From Aquilaria yunnanensis (taxonomy: Eukaryota > Streptophyta > Magnoliopsida > Malvales > Thymelaeaceae), in the NCBI GenBank assembly GCA_039654915.1, contig CM077594.1:70240393-70304392 (forward strand): a stretch of DNA of 64,000 bases. The letters run 5' to 3'. Both the position numbers and the translations under genes were made by a program. Below the pieces are notes generated by a model. That model was given only the letters and a program-made list of their open reading frames with translations, ran no database searches and had not been told where the DNA came from. Each line of letters starts with the position of its first letter. The first letter of the stretch is position 1. Below are positions 41,045-53,651 of the stretch, piece by piece.

Positions 41045-41602
41045 TAAAGATCTCAGTACATTGAAATACTTTCTTGGGATGGACTTTGCCTGGTCTAGAA
41101 AAGGCATCTTTGTGAATCAGAAGAAGTATGTCCTTGACTTGCTGAACAAGACATATATGCTAGGGTGTAAACCCACAAAAAATCCTATAGAACCTAATGT
41201 GAAACTGCAACTTGCAGAAGCTGAGAATGTGAAGAATAGGGAGTGTTATCAAAAAATCTTTAGAAGATTGATTTATCTATCTCATACATGCCCAGATATA
41301 TCATTCACTGTTACTATGGTCAACCAGTTTATGCATGCCCTAGGACTGGCACACTTTGAAGTTGTCTACTGAATTTTAAGGTATCTAAAGGAGTCACTGA
41401 ACAAAGGATTTCTGTTTAAGCCATAAGGACAATTGCAAATTCAAGCCTAGACTGATGCAGATTGGGTTAGGAGCATAGTAGATCGAAGATCTACTTCTGG
41501 ATACTATTCATTTGTAGGCGGTAACTTGGTTACATGGAGAAGCAAGAAACAGAACATGGTTGCTAGGTGCCACAGCCGCCTTCTGAATAGCCTAGGAAGT
41601 CT
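41045..41602 (+). pseudogene. Copia reverse transcriptase end and RNase H
   Basis: DLSTLKYFLGMDFAWSRKGIFVNQKKYVLDLL, RRLIYLSHTCPDISFTV, then TDADWVRSIVDRRSTSGY and WRSKKQNMVARCHS. Breaks off at about 41600, where the LTR of chromovirus D begins; the last ~80 codons of RNase H and the 3' LTR are missing. Confidence 0.85.
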
Positions 41603-43950
41603 ATGAGAGTGGGTCTCCTGGTGGTTGTAATCGGCTAGTTATAAATATGTGCGAATTAAAACTTCATGATGCTAGTTGATTAACCTAGAAAATACAAGAT
41701 GCATGCCCTTTTTGCTTTGACTTGATAAATTGGAAACCATAAAACATTAACATGGCCAAGGCACTTTTTCATAGAAATCAAGTTCAAATAGTCAAAGGAC
41801 ACATAATCAATATTTGTAGTATCATTACTACACATAATACCCATGTGAGGGCAATCAAAAAAAGTAGACTAATGCCCATCACCCAAGAGCAACCCTAGAG
41901 TTCTTTACTCTATCCATAAACAAATAGGGCAACTAGTGCATTACAATATACACAAGGCTTTCCTATTGAGATCCTTCCATCTAACCCCCACCTTAGATGC
42001 ATTCCTGATGGTGAGCCTAAAAAAGTCATCCACATGCTCTACTAGCCACTGTGGCCAAGAAAATACTATAGTTAGTACTGTTACTTAACCAACAAGTAAA
42101 TGTAAAAACTAGAATCACATGGATTCTTATAATTTCAAACCTGTAACAAAAGACTAGCATGACAACCCTCAGTGTTTATCGAATTGAACAACATTAGAAT
42201 TTTCACAATATAAACTAAGGAGTGACAATTTGTAATTCTTAGTAAGGGTTCCTCACTTGCAAGAAAAATGCTAAGGACAACGCATATATTATCATATGTA
42301 ATCTGCTGTGACCTCATATAGCGTGAGGCTAAACCTATGCACATATGTATTAGTCCCTTGGGACTTTTGCCCAACCTAGTCCTTGAACTACAAGGCAGAG
42401 CCTTGCCTACTAGCAAGTAGAGGTTACTAGCCTAACTAGTGATGATATATTAGTTGATCTGCCTTATGTTGTATAAGGGCTTTACGGTGGGACAACTATG
42501 GCCTTGGCCATACGACCCACTAGGTGTGCTAAGGTTTCACACCGCAACCTCATGGTTAAAGGCACGGGTAGGTCGCTGGTGGTACTAAACCTTTCACCCA
42601 AGCTAATGATACCTAGTTGTGACCCTTGTTAACTAGTTTTCTTGCTTAGGGTGAAAGTAACCATAAGAACTCGAGAAAACTCCTAGGCTTTAGAGGAGTT
42701 TTGGAATCCTCAGAGTACCCCCAAAATACTTGGACCATTCGGTACCCTAAGAACCCCCTTAGGTCTCCTTTCAAGCCTTCTAGCAAAATTGGAAAATTTT
42801 AGCCATCATAATTATGGTGATGTGTCACCACAGTTATCAACGCACTGTGAACCTTTCGTGGCGCTGGCGACACGTTGCCATTACCTGTGATTGACCAAAA
42901 TTTTCAATTTTGTTGCTATAACCTTTGAAGACTTACCAACACATGCTAAACATGCTTGCATGGCCTTCAAACTTCACATACCTATAAAACATGTTGGAAA
43001 GACTACAGCCAACTATCACAAGCATTCCTATGATGCATTATAACATCATCTCAAGCTTTACAAAACTAGTAGCCACCATGAACAAACTAGCCCACTAACT
43101 AATGCTATTGCCAAAACTATTTCAGTTCATCAAGCAAACACATTCCAATACAATTAATCAACCCTGAAAACATAACTCGCTTATCTTAATTTTATATGGC
43201 AAGCAAAGATTAGCCAACCATTTGGCAAGAACAATGCTCCATAAAGTTTAACATAAGTTCTATGAAAACTAAGCCAAATGACACACAATCAACAAGAACC
43301 AAGCAAAACCCATACCCTAAAACACCAAACCAACAAGGAAAGGCCAAAGAATTCAAGTTACCTCATATAGAAACCCTGCTCTAGTTGGAAAAATGTCAAT
43401 AGCAATTCCAAAACCAAGGCACAAGCTTAAGTAGGCTGCTTAAAGCTTATATACCCTTGAAGCCTTCAAATTTCACCAAGAAACTTTGATTTTGGGAAAA
43501 AATTCAAGGTGAAATAAAGAAGGGAAAAAGGAACTCAGGCTTGGCGGAAAAATGTGAATAGTAACAACTATAAATACTTTACCAAGTTTATAAATTTTAT
43601 TTCCAAAAAGTCTCCAAAGTTTCATAAGTTTGTCAAAATGAAACCCTTCCCGAAATAGTAGTTCTAGTCAACCTTTGGTCAAATCTTTAACACTTAAGAA
43701 AATCTTTGGGTTTTCAACAAGGTCTATGGTTCAAAACATATTTTTGACTCTTGGGCCTCAGCTTGATACCTCAGGATGGAAATTACCATTTTGTCCCTTG
43801 ACCTCTTTTGGTGCCATAAACTACTCAAAACTTAGTAAACTTTGTCTAACTTACTAATCCTTGCCTAGTTAACTCGAAATAAGGTATTAAACTAGGAATT
43901 TAATTAATTTACCTCTCTCAATTGAGTTTTCCATGAGGAGGGTCGCATCA
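41603..43950 (-). mobile_element. Chromovirus D 3' LTR
   Basis: Homologous along its length to element B's LTR (ggttgtaatcggctag..., gctagttgattaacctag at about 41670) and still closer to the solo LTR at 18908. About 45 bp of the left end are missing. The right end ggtcgcatca adjoins D's interior. CG palindromes survive as decayed forms near 42835 and 42865. Confidence 0.78.
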
Positions 43951-46932
43951 TCCTGATTTCCTTTTGAAATTTGGTCTCCTAAATTCCACTGCAACTAAGG
44001 GAACTCACTAGGATACCTTTTCATCATATCTTGCTCCATCTCCCAAGTAGATTCCTATTCACTATCGAATCCACTTGGTTCAGAGTTTCCTAACTCGCCT
44101 ATTAAGGACCTTAATGGGCCTCTCCTCATAGGTCAAGTCTTCCTGGATGGGAACCACCAATGGGTTAACTATTTGTCTTAGATCAGCTATGCACTTCCGT
44201 ACAAGACTAATGTGAAACACATTGTGCACTTGGGACAAGTTGGGTGCTAATGCCAACCGATATGCAAATTTCCCTAATTTCTTCAAAATTTCATATAGTC
44301 CAATGTACTTGGGGGCTAACTTACCCCTCTACTCCAACTGGGGTACTCCTTTCATAGGAGTTACTTTGAGAAGTACTTTATCACCAACTTCAAAACTCAA
44401 ATCTCAGCTACTCAAATTTGCATACTTAGTCTATTGGTCATTTGCTACTCTAATTCATTTCTGGATCAATCTAATCTTAGCCATGATGTCGGCTACAATC
44501 TCAGGATCGATGACTACTCTATCTGAAGGGTTAGCCCCACAATGGGGCGTCATGCATCGCCTACCGTATAAAGTGTCATATGGTGCCATACCTAAGCAGT
44601 TTGATGGCTATTATTGTAAGCAAATTCGATGAGTGGTAAAGGCTAATCCCAATCACCTCTGAAGTCAATGGCACGCATATGTAACATATCCTCCAAAGTC
44701 TGAATCATTCTCTTAGACTGTCCATCAGTCGAAGGATGGAAGGTAGTACTACGACTAACCTTACTTCCTAACACTTCTTGGAAAGCGTTGCAAAAACTTG
44801 ATACAAATTGAGGATCCCTATCAATATGATCTAATCTATTATGCCATGCAATCTCACAATCTCCTTGATATACAATTGGGCCAACCTATCCAATGGATAA
44901 GTAATCCTTATGGGTATAAAGTGCACCTATTTAGTCAACCTATTGACCACTACCCATATTGCATCATGCTGAATCCGGGCATTTGGTAACCCAACTAGGA
45001 AATCCATTATGACAGATCCCCACTTCCTTTCTAGGAGAGGAAAACTTTGAAGTGTCCCCGCTGGTTTCTGATGCTTAGCTTTTACCATTTGGCATGTCAA
45101 ACATGTAGCTACATATGCAGGTCATCCCTCTTGAGTCTCAGCCACCAGAAGTTCATCTTCAAGTCATGGTACATCTTACTAACACTAGGATGAACATTTA
45201 GCCTACTACTATGTGCTTCCTATAGGACTTCCTACCTAAGTCCTCCCACATTCAGTACAAAGAGTTGATCTCCATGGTGTAGTATTCCATCCTTGTACAG
45301 GAACTCATTTCTCATAGTACCAACTGTCTTTTCTCCTGAAATCTTTTTCAACAATAGATCTTTACTTTGGGCTACCTTCACCTTAGCCAACGAGGCTGAC
45401 TAAATTTCGAAAGTGTAGACTAGGTACCTTTCTTGGTCTTGCCAAAACTCATGCAAGGTGGACAAACAATCCCCTAATTTTCTTACCTAGCAACTTATGG
45501 CTTGATCCTTAGATAGGTCCACTCCTGTGTACTTTTGACTAAGAGCATCTACCACATATTTCCTTTCCTTGCACAGTACTCAATCGAGCAATCATAATCC
45601 TTTATGTATTTAGTCCACCAATGATGCCTAATGTTCATCTCTTTCTGAGTGAACATGTATTTCAAACTCTTACGGTCAGTGAAAATCCTTAATGATCTCC
45701 CCGTCAAGTATTGCCTCCAAAGCTTGTGTGTAAACACTACTATCATTAGCTTACGGTCATGAACTAGGTAGTTCAACTCATTAGGCCTCAACTACCTTGA
45801 GCGATAGCCGATCACTTGGTTTTCTTACATCAACACACATCCCAAACAAGAACCTGAAGCATCGATATACATTGTAAAGGCCTTGTTTGAGTCTAGTAAA
45901 ATGAGTATCGATGCACTCATCATCCTCTTCTTCAACTCCATGTAAGCCTCCTCATACTTAGGCATCTAATCAAACTTTCGAGCTTTCTCGGTCAAGGCTA
46001 TCAATGATGTCACTATCACAGAGAATTTCTCTATGAGGCTTCTATAGTAGCCTACCAAGCCCAAGAATCTCCGTATCTATATAACTATACTCAACTGCTT
46101 CCACTTGACTACCACCTAAACTTTCTCAAGGCCAACTGAAAACACTTAGGAACAAATGATGTGTCCCAAAAACTATATCCTCTCAGACCAAAACTCACAC
46201 TTAGGCAATCTTGCATAGTATCGATTGTACTTTAGCACTTACAAAACTGTTTTAAGGTGCTCCTTATGCTTCTTGGAAAATTGCAAGTATATCAAGATAT
46301 CATTGATGAAGACTTCAACAAACTAGTCTAACAATAGTCTGAAGATCATAGCCATGGCTTTCATAAATACTGCCGGGGCATTGATAACACCAAATGGCAT
46401 AACTGTATACTTGTAATGCCCATATCTTGCCCTAAAAGTTGTATTCAGGATATCTTCCTCCTTAACCTTGATCTGGAAGTATCTTGATTGGAGGTTAATC
46501 CTAGAAAACATATTTGCTCCCCTCAGCCTATCAATCAAGTCATCGATCCTAGGAAGCAAATATTTGTTCTTAATTGTTAATGCATTCAACATTTTATAGT
46601 CAACGCACAATCTCAAAGTTCCATCCTTATTCTTCACAAACAACACCAGGGCACCCGATGGTGATACACTAGGCCTTATAAAGCCTTTCTCTAGCAGCTC
46701 CTCCAGCTGCCTCTTCAATTCATCCATTTCAAGAGCCAACATTCAATAGGAAGGTATTGAAACTGGTTCTACGCCAGGCTCGAGGTGAATGCAAAACTCG
46801 TTGTCGCGCTTGGGTGGTAACCCAGGCAAATCCACTAGGAACACCTTGGGAAACTAATTGGCTATGGAAATTTTGTTGTGTTCATCCTCTATGGCCACCC
46901 CATTCAAGGTATAATACACTTCCTCATCAACT
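43951..46932 (-). pseudogene. Chromovirus D pol (integrase to reverse transcriptase)
   Basis: From 46742: [54 protein letters not shown] and [21 protein letters not shown]. The first catalytic Asp of reverse transcriptase (FSRIDL in B) is Asn (FSRINL) and SGY is SRY. RNase H at 45791-45549 (RPNELNYLVHDRKL...FTDRKSLKYMFTQKEMN). Integrase tail at 44286-44080 ([22 protein letters not shown]). Many stops between. Element E is inserted just upstream (right) of it. Confidence 0.85.
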
Positions 46933-46937
46933 ATGGG

Positions 46938-47984
46938 TGATGTTGTCCGGAGGTGTGGAGCCAGCATCTGATGCGGTCTGGTTAGGTGGAGCCAGCATCT
47001 TCACTCTGTGCAGCGGTGCGGGCAGCAGGGGATCCTGGAGGTACAATAAGGTACCCTGAAAGGGTCACCATAAGTGGTGGCCAGCAGCTTCCTGGTACCG
47101 TGGCTGGTGAGGATGGGAGAGACTTCCGGCACGGGAGAGAGCCCGGAGCAGAGATCCTTCAGGGAGACCTGGCTGAAACATTCAGAAAACAGGGGTTAGG
47201 AGGCCCCTAGGGTGGTTTTCAGGGGGGAACCTCCGACGCCCAAGTCAGTGCTTCTAGAGAGAAGGAGACATAGTAATAAGCACAAAAGAATCTTTCTTGG
47301 CGTGTCTTTCTGAGGGCTGAAGGAAGAGTATTCAGGCGGAGGGAGGAGAGCATCCTATTTTTTCCGGCCTCTCTCTCTCTTTTGGGGAGCCCCCCTTGTT
47401 TGTGACCATTTCCCTGGTATATAAGGGAGGGGCTGATGCCTCCAGATTATGACTCGTGTATGGTCGGATGGCGTTCATATTTTTGGGCGTGGGGGTCCCT
47501 AGTCATCTACAGGCTCCTCGGGCCACGAGCTGTAGTAGGTATAGCCCTATGTGAAAGGACGTTAGACTGTGATGCCGTGTTATAGCGTGTCTGGGTGGCG
47601 TGTTGGAGACTTATATGAGCGGAGTGTCAGAGACTCCTTATTGGCTCTTTCCGTATAACCGAGGTCCCTTTGGTTGATGACTCACTTCGGGGTAAGGGGC
47701 CCTTTCCCGGAGTCAGGCCGGAACTTCGGTGTCTACGTCTTCGGGGGGCTTTCTCCCGCAGGGGGTGGTCGGTCTTTCTCCCCCGAAGTTGGTTCGGTCG
47801 CCCTCCCGAAGGAGGCGCTACGCTGCCTCCCGAAGTTGGAATTTGGTGAGCTACCGAGGTCGTGCCCCTCAGGTGTATGACTTCCTTCACTCCGGAGTCC
47901 TTTCCGAGGTCATATGCCTCAGGTGTCTGGCTGCCTCTTTCCCGTGGTCGACAGGTGGTCAGGGCGATAGCACTTCGGCTATCA
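46938..47984 (-). repeat. Element E 3' LTR
   Basis: 1,047 bp from tgatgttgtccgg to the hairpin cgatagcacttcggctatca (47965-47984). A gtggagccagcatct segment occurs twice near the left end. Immediately right, minus-strand AAGGGGGTCATG is the polypurine tract. Confidence 0.85.
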
Positions 47985-48794
47985 CATGACCCCCTTGGAA
48001 AGGCCGAAGTGGAGACTTCGGCAAGTAGTCCTTTTGGTGTCCGTCTATCGCCCAATTTGCAGTTTTGACAGGACAACCTCGTGCACTCCCGGAGGCCCAC
48101 GTGGTAGTACGTCCATCTCGGTCGAACAAGACGGCATGGAGCCTTGAACCCCGGACCTTATGGATTTACACCCGGAGTATGACGTCGGTTGGGGAGGCGC
48201 TTTACCAGCTTGGTGACAAGCCTGGTTTGGACATATGTTATCTGTCCATCCTTCGGTGTACTCGAGATACCCAACTTTTTATTTTTCCCGCCATAGGTAG
48301 TGAACCGTCGTGTCTTGAAACTAGTCATGCCAGTCTCGAACAGTGTGCCCGGGTTTTCTAGATGTTAGAAAATGCATCCTAGTTTCTCGTGACAGGTGAC
48401 ATGTGGCAGGAATCAGCTGGGATTGGCACGCCTTTTCATGTGCGATGGGCCATTATGGTAACATTTCACCTTCGCGCAACATTTATGACACCCTTTTGGC
48501 TGCCTTCCCTCAATCTATATAAGCCTTCTTCCTGTCATACTCTTCATTAGCGTTTCTTTGCTCTCGCTTTTTTCTGTGCCTTTTTCTCCTCTTTTGCGGC
48601 GGTTTTAGCGGCGGAGCGATTTTCGGCGATCTTTCACGACGGCGTCCTCAAACCCAGACTTCGGCAAGACTTTTGGGGGGTTGTGATTTCTATAGTTCCG
48701 TTGATTTCTGCTTTTCTTTTCGCTTCCCAAGTCATTTTTCCTCTTTCTGAAATCGTTTTCCCCCCCTTTTTCCGAAGTCATTTTTTGGTCAACC
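47985..48794. mobile_element. Element E antisense-gene leader and 3' region
   Basis: Non-coding 810 bp between the 3' LTR and the antisense gene ATG, holding the polypurine tract at its left end and a plus-strand TATA-like ctatataag at 48515-48523. Confidence 0.65.
48515..48523 (+). promoter_or_regulatory. TATA-like box of the E antisense gene
   Basis: ctatataag, about 270 bp upstream of the antisense ATG at 48795. Motif and spacing are shared with A2 (14831-14840) and the motif with A1 (near 3160). Confidence 0.6.
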
Positions 48795-49625
48795 ATGCCT
48801 ATTCCCGAGAGCTGGCAACCTCTTATGTCTCACCCTTGTTGCACCACTCCTGAAAAATTAAAAAAGTGGAAGACCAAATTTTTCCTTCCCTCGTATACCA
48901 TCACAAGGTTACCTCACCTTGGCCAGTTTAGCTTTATGAATCAAGGTGACGAGTTTACCATTTTTTGAGCCCAACTGAAGGCCGGACTTCAGTTTCCTCC
49001 TGCGAAGATGATTTGTGACTTTTGCCATTTTCATGGCATAGCCGTGAATCAGCTTCCTCCCAACTCATACTGCTATTTCAATGCTTTTCTCTGCATGTGC
49101 GGGATCTTCGGGGTAGAACCCCATTTCATCCTGTTCATGCAGTATTATAAGCTCTATCCGGTTCCGAAGGGTGGCTTTTATTTCATGCTTCCTCAGGGAT
49201 TTGGGTGCAAGAAATTTATGTTCACCTTCGCTACCAAGGATAGCTGGCGTAGGTGGCAAAGGAAGTTCTTCTTCCTAAAGGTGGCGGAGGCCTAGTTGCA
49301 CGTCCCGACTAAGTGGGCTCGGGGAAAGCTGGAGGCGGATTTCATGGATCCCAGAAAGTTGCTAACTCCCAAGTTGGCAGCCAGGTTTGGGGACTTTGAC
49401 AGACGAATCCGTGCTGTCGCCGACTGGGATGCCGAGGTTCCTCCACGCTCTCTCAACCCTTCCCGATCATGTGGAAACTCATGACTGAGGATGTCCTCCA
49501 GGAGTTGGGGGTGGTTACGGAGCACAAGACTGATCTCGGCATGCCAGCTCCTGCTACCGAGGGGAAGAGCTCCTGGCTGGTGAAGCTCCTTCGGAGCGAG
49601 CTCACTTACGAAGCCTTTTCTGAAA

Positions 49626-49696
49626 GTAAGTTCCTTTCAAGGTTTTTTCAGCATAAGTGCCTGTGGACTCACACTGATTTCTTCCCTCTTTTTCAG
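49626..49696 (+). other. Intron 1 of the E antisense gene
   Basis: GTAAGT donor, pyrimidine-rich TTTTTCAG acceptor, 71 bp, phase 1. Joining gives S-E-K-V-G-D-E-S, matching A2. The two copies agree in length and position. Confidence 0.78.
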
Positions 49697-50142
49697 AGGT
49701 GGGCGACGAGTCTGCCGCATATTACAGGTCTCTTTCCTTGGTCAGGCCGAGAAGGGAGAACAAAGAAAGAGGAGGCGCAAGACTTCTGGGAGTGGGCCGT
49801 CTTCGGCCAAGAAGGCCAAGAAGGACACCCCTCTTCCCTCCTCGGAGGACATTTCGGAGGTCGGTGATGTTATTGCTACTTTCACTAAGGCTGGCGATGT
49901 CACTGCGACTTCGACCGAGGTTGCAACTTTTTCCCAGCCTGAAATGCCCGGCGAGGTTCTTGCCGGGGTGGTCGCCGTTCCTGCCCCTCCGAGTCCCGCC
50001 ACGTCGGCGGATTTGTTGGGCTCTTTGGCGGATCTTTTTGCCGAAGATTTAGAAAAGCGCCGAAGGTCCAAGGGCAAACATATTCCTGCCGACGTGGAGG
50101 AAGTCTGGGACTCTGATGACGATGTTGCTGAGGTCGCGGTAG

Positions 50143-50224
50143 GTTTGTCCCTTTTCTCCTGCAATCTTACATGTTTCACAATCAACGAATTTTTACCTAA
50201 TGAGATGTATGTTTCTTTTTGCAG
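50143..50224 (+). other. Intron 2 of the E antisense gene
   Basis: GTTTGT donor, TTTTTGCAG acceptor, 82 bp, phase 1. Joining gives V-E-D-L-A-P-S-A-W in frame. The A2 copy has the same boundaries with a mutated acceptor. Confidence 0.7.
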
Positions 50225-50484
50225 AGGATCTGGCGCCCTCAGCTTGGATGGTTAAGCACACCCGAAGGCGGGCTCTTCGGGATTCTCATGTCCCGAAGGA
50301 CAAAGTTCTGAGGGAGTCGTTCTGGTCTTTCACGGAGGACATGATCCTGTTCTCCGAGGACTACCGGGAGATTGCTCCCCAAATCGCGAGGGGCGTGCTT
50401 ACTCAGGCATCCTTCAAGGCAGTCGCCGAGGAGTGTGCCTCCGAGGATGCCCTTGCAGCAAAAGTTTCCGAGCATGCTGCTCAG

Positions 50485-50581
50485 GTAATTCTTCAGGCTC
50501 TTCACTTTTCCTCCCCACTTTTTGTCTAAGTGTTTTGGCTTTTCTTGCACAAATTTCACTAAGTACCTTTCTTTTTTGCAG
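50485..50581 (+). other. Intron 3 of the E antisense gene
   Basis: GTAATT donor after HAAQ, CTTTTTTGCAG acceptor before LLGYSGYLRAW, 97 bp, phase 0. There is no second copy in the window for comparison. Confidence 0.65.
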
Positions 50582-51271
50582 CTTTTGGGGTACAGTGGAT
50601 ACCTTCGAGCTTGGGCAGCAAAGCAGTCTTCGGCTCGAGCCTGGGCCTAAGAAAAATTGGAGAAGGCCAAAGTTTTTTGTGCCAACTCGGTGCTGACAAA
50701 CACCAAGTTGAGGCAAATATGCAAGGAGAAGATTGCCAGTCTTCGGGAGGAGTTCTTGAAGGATTTTTCCAAGAAGATGTCCGACCTTAGCGACAAATTA
50801 ATCAGCCTGACTTCGGCCAATGAGACACTTCAAAAGGAAAAGGAAGGGGAGTCTCCCCTCCTGGCGAAGGCAATGCCTGAAAATGCTGAACTCCAGGCCA
50901 AGGTCAACTTGCTGAAGGAGGGTTCAAAGAAGAAGAAGAAAATCAAGGAGCTAGAGAAGGAGATTTCCGACCTTCAGTAGGAGGTTTCGGATCTTCAACA
51001 TGAGGCGGATGAGTTGGACGTTGAAAGAGGCAAAGTCGTCCAGACGTCCAAGGTTGCTTTTCAGGACGGCTACTGCCTAGCTCGTCATCAGTTTCTGAAG
51101 AAGTATCCGGACCTCAATCCTTCCTTTCTGGCTGCCATGGATATTCTCGGGGGGCCTCAGTGGATGTGGTCAAGAGTTGAGTTCCTTAACCTGCCATTTC
51201 CTCCTCCTGCAATGAAAGTGGCGGTGAAAGATTCAGGAGCCGAAGCTTCCCATGACGCCGGGGTCCCATAG

Positions 51272-53630
51272 ATATTCTAGGACCTTTGCCTTCTTCTTTT
51301 TCTTTGCACTCTTCTTCTTGTAATCTTCTCCTTGTATGAAGACCTTCTTCAATGAATTTTCCTTCATTATTTTGGCTAAGTCTTTTTGAGCAATTTTTGT
51401 TTCCCAATTGTCCCGACCACTTTCGGTCAAGGGACTTCGGTGCTTTCTTTGCTCGTTTCATCGGCCATTCTTCCGACGGTCTTGCGCGGTTGGCGAAGTT
51501 CCTTTTCAGGGAAATTTTAGCTTGCCCTTTGTCGGCCGTGTTCGGTAGACTTGCCCTCTTTTGCGCATATAACCCAACTAACTTCAGAAGGAATAGGAGA
51601 CTTTCGGGAGTCTATACTTCAGCTTTGTTCGGCGAACATTCTCAGACAAGGGAAAACTTTCTGTACTTAGACAAATTTCTGGCTTTCACGATTCCTTGTC
51701 TAAAAATTCTAAGTGTAGAATTTCTTTAAGGCGCCCGAGTGCCTTGTATTTTTCAGTTTTCCTTCATCGGTGTTGCCGAGCTTGTATACTCCCTTTCGGA
51801 CTTCGTTTAGGACCAAATAAGGTCCTTTCCTGTTTGGCCGAAGTACCCCATAGGATGGCTCTCGGGGTTCTAATTCTACCTTTCGGGGGTGAGGTCTCCT
51901 TTTCCTTATTCCTTTTGGCCTATCATGCAGGTTTGCACTTAAGGCCACCTTTTGCTGTAAAGGCTCTTCTTCTGGGCTTGGTTCGTCGGCCATCCTTCGT
52001 CAAACATCTATATGATGGCCGAACTAATTCAAATGGATAGTGGCTTCTGTACTGGAGATAAGCAACAACTCCTTAGTACAATAGGAAGTTCTCCTGGCCA
52101 CTTTCCCTTTGCATCTCTTATAGTCCCTCTTTTATAGCTCTTTTGGCAACTCTACTTGTCTGTTGCTCGGGGGCTGAGGTAGTGGGCTGAAGTGCCTTTT
52201 TTATTCCGAAGTCGGTGACGATTTCTTGAAATCCTTTGTCCATAGACTGGAAATCATTGCTGGCCAGTGTCACCGTCAATATGCCAAATCAGCAAACCAT
52301 GTTCTTCCAGACAAACTTTTTGTGCACTTCTTGCAGGCATGGTTGCTAGGAGTTTTGCCTTACCCCACCCAGTGAAGTAGTCTTCTGCTATCACGCAGAA
52401 CTTCACATCTTCGGGTGCTGTCTGGAGTGGCTCGGTGCAATCTTTCCGAGGTTATCTGCTCCGAAGGCAGTCTTCGGGTGCTGGCGTGTCTCTGGCCATT
52501 TTCACACCTCTTGGATGAATTGTCCTGCACCCCTTTTACCGATATATATACTTTTATAACGGAGTTGCGTACCTTTGCCTGCATAGTTTTTCCTTAATCA
52601 GGAAATATTGTCCGGAACGTCTTTGCACTTTCTGCCTCTTCATGAGGATTTTCGGGACTCTTTGGTTGCGAGATTCCTCTTTGTAGGATCTTTCCTCCTT
52701 TTGTACAAGGTTATTATACCTAGCGTTGCCATGCTCGGATGGCCTAACACTTTTTGGTAATAAAATTTGATCATTTTGGTGGCCTCCCTGCCTTTGGGCC
52801 CCCCGGGGGGGGGGGGGGGGGTGGGTGGGTATCATAGCGGCCTGATGTTCTGCGCTTGGGGTTCCACTGACAAGGAGTTTCCACTCTGGATCTACCTTCG
52901 CTCTGTCTCCCTTGTTGGTTTCAGCCTTTCCTACTTATGGGATTTCGGCGATCTAGTCTGCTAGTACCTGGGCGCTTACTGCCCTTCTGGGCTCATACGC
53001 GATGTAGTACTCTTTGAGTTCAATGCACCATTTTGATAGTCTTTTTCGAATGCCCTACTCTTTTTCGTGGCGTTGCGCGGAGGTGGGTCACTTCGGACAG
53101 CTGTCGTGTCCTAAAAAGTAGAGTCGACGCCTTCTACCCGCAAGTCAAGTCGTAGACGACCTTTCGGGGCAATGGGTTTTGACTTCGTTACCGAGGAGAA
53201 GGTGATTTTTTCCTCGGGTGCAGAACTCTTTCGGTGGGGAGGTCTGGGTCATCTCGACCCTGCTTTTCCCATAGGTCGTACTCCAGGGAGCATAGTTCCC
53301 ACCGAGGGCTCATCCCGTTGATCTCCATTTTCCCAATTCGTGTGAATTGGCATGGGACTCTCCACCCCATGAGGTACTGATGAGGAGGGCCTTCGGCCCG
53401 AATTTTTGCTGCGGCCTTCTTCGGCTTGACTATTGCGTCATTTCGACCATGCCAGGGCGTGGGAATTCGCGCAAGAAGCCTATGGTAATAGTTAGAGGGC
53501 GTTCACCCACGGGCAGGGAAATCCCTGCTGCCATTATTCGGTTTCCCGTTCAGTCTCTGGCGCGGACGGGGACCTCAGAAGTCCCCTCTCCTTAGAACTC
53601 CGAGCTTCAACTTTTGAAACCTGGGAGTGA
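51272..53630 (-). pseudogene. Element E gag-pol remnants with a large internal deletion
   Basis: From the right: a Gag start resembling C (ERPLTITIGFLREF near 53500), then a jump to the end of the first RNase H (IELKEYYIAYEPRRAVSAQVLAD near 53000) and the second RNase H start (EWKLLVSGTPSAEHQA, 52900-52840). Integrase fragments follow (52835-52360) and its C-terminus at 51993-51709 (DEPSPEEEPLQQKVAL...RKGPYLVLNEVRKGVYKL). Protease, most of Gag and the reverse transcriptase palm are missing. 51272-51700 is non-coding spacer. Confidence 0.75.
52805..52821 (+). repeat. G17 homopolymer tract
   Basis: Seventeen consecutive G, followed by tgggtggg. It could form a G-quadruplex; it could also be a polymerase or assembly length artefact. 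It lies in the decayed second RNase H of element E. Confidence 0.85.
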
Positions 53631-53649
53631 GTTCCCACAGACGACGCCA
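53631..53649 (-). other. Primer-binding site of element E
   Basis: Minus strand TGGCGTCGTCTGTGGGAAC, two bases inside the 5' LTR; nearly identical to that of C. Confidence 0.75.
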
Positions 53650-53651
53650 GA

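Larger units (their letters stand above)
48795..51271 (+). pseudogene. Element E antisense gene (aORF) with three introns
   Basis: Begins MPIPESWQPLMSHPCCTTPE. Conserved block GDEFTIF...AQLKAGLQFPPAKMICDFCHFHGIAVNQLPPN...KFFFLKVAEA, then HVPTKWARGKLEAD and MWKLMTEDVLQELG; intron 1; GDESAAYYRSL; an Ala/Thr/Lys-rich linker and acidic DSDDD; intron 2; EDLAPSAWMVKHTRRRAL and SFWSFTED; intron 3; then a coiled-coil-like Lys/Glu-rich region (50750-51010) and the end VEFLNLPFPPPAM. About 740 codons after splicing. Broken by TGA 48966, TAG 49293 (shared with A2), one-base deletions near 49460 and 49735, TAA 50648 and TAG 50978. It resembles the plant 'putative gypsy type transposon' family known to be antisense in Tat elements; molecular function unknown. 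Confidence 0.78.

Noticed and set aside
52805..52821. Telomere-like or satellite repeat at the G run
   Set aside because: It is a single homopolymer without a repeated unit around it.
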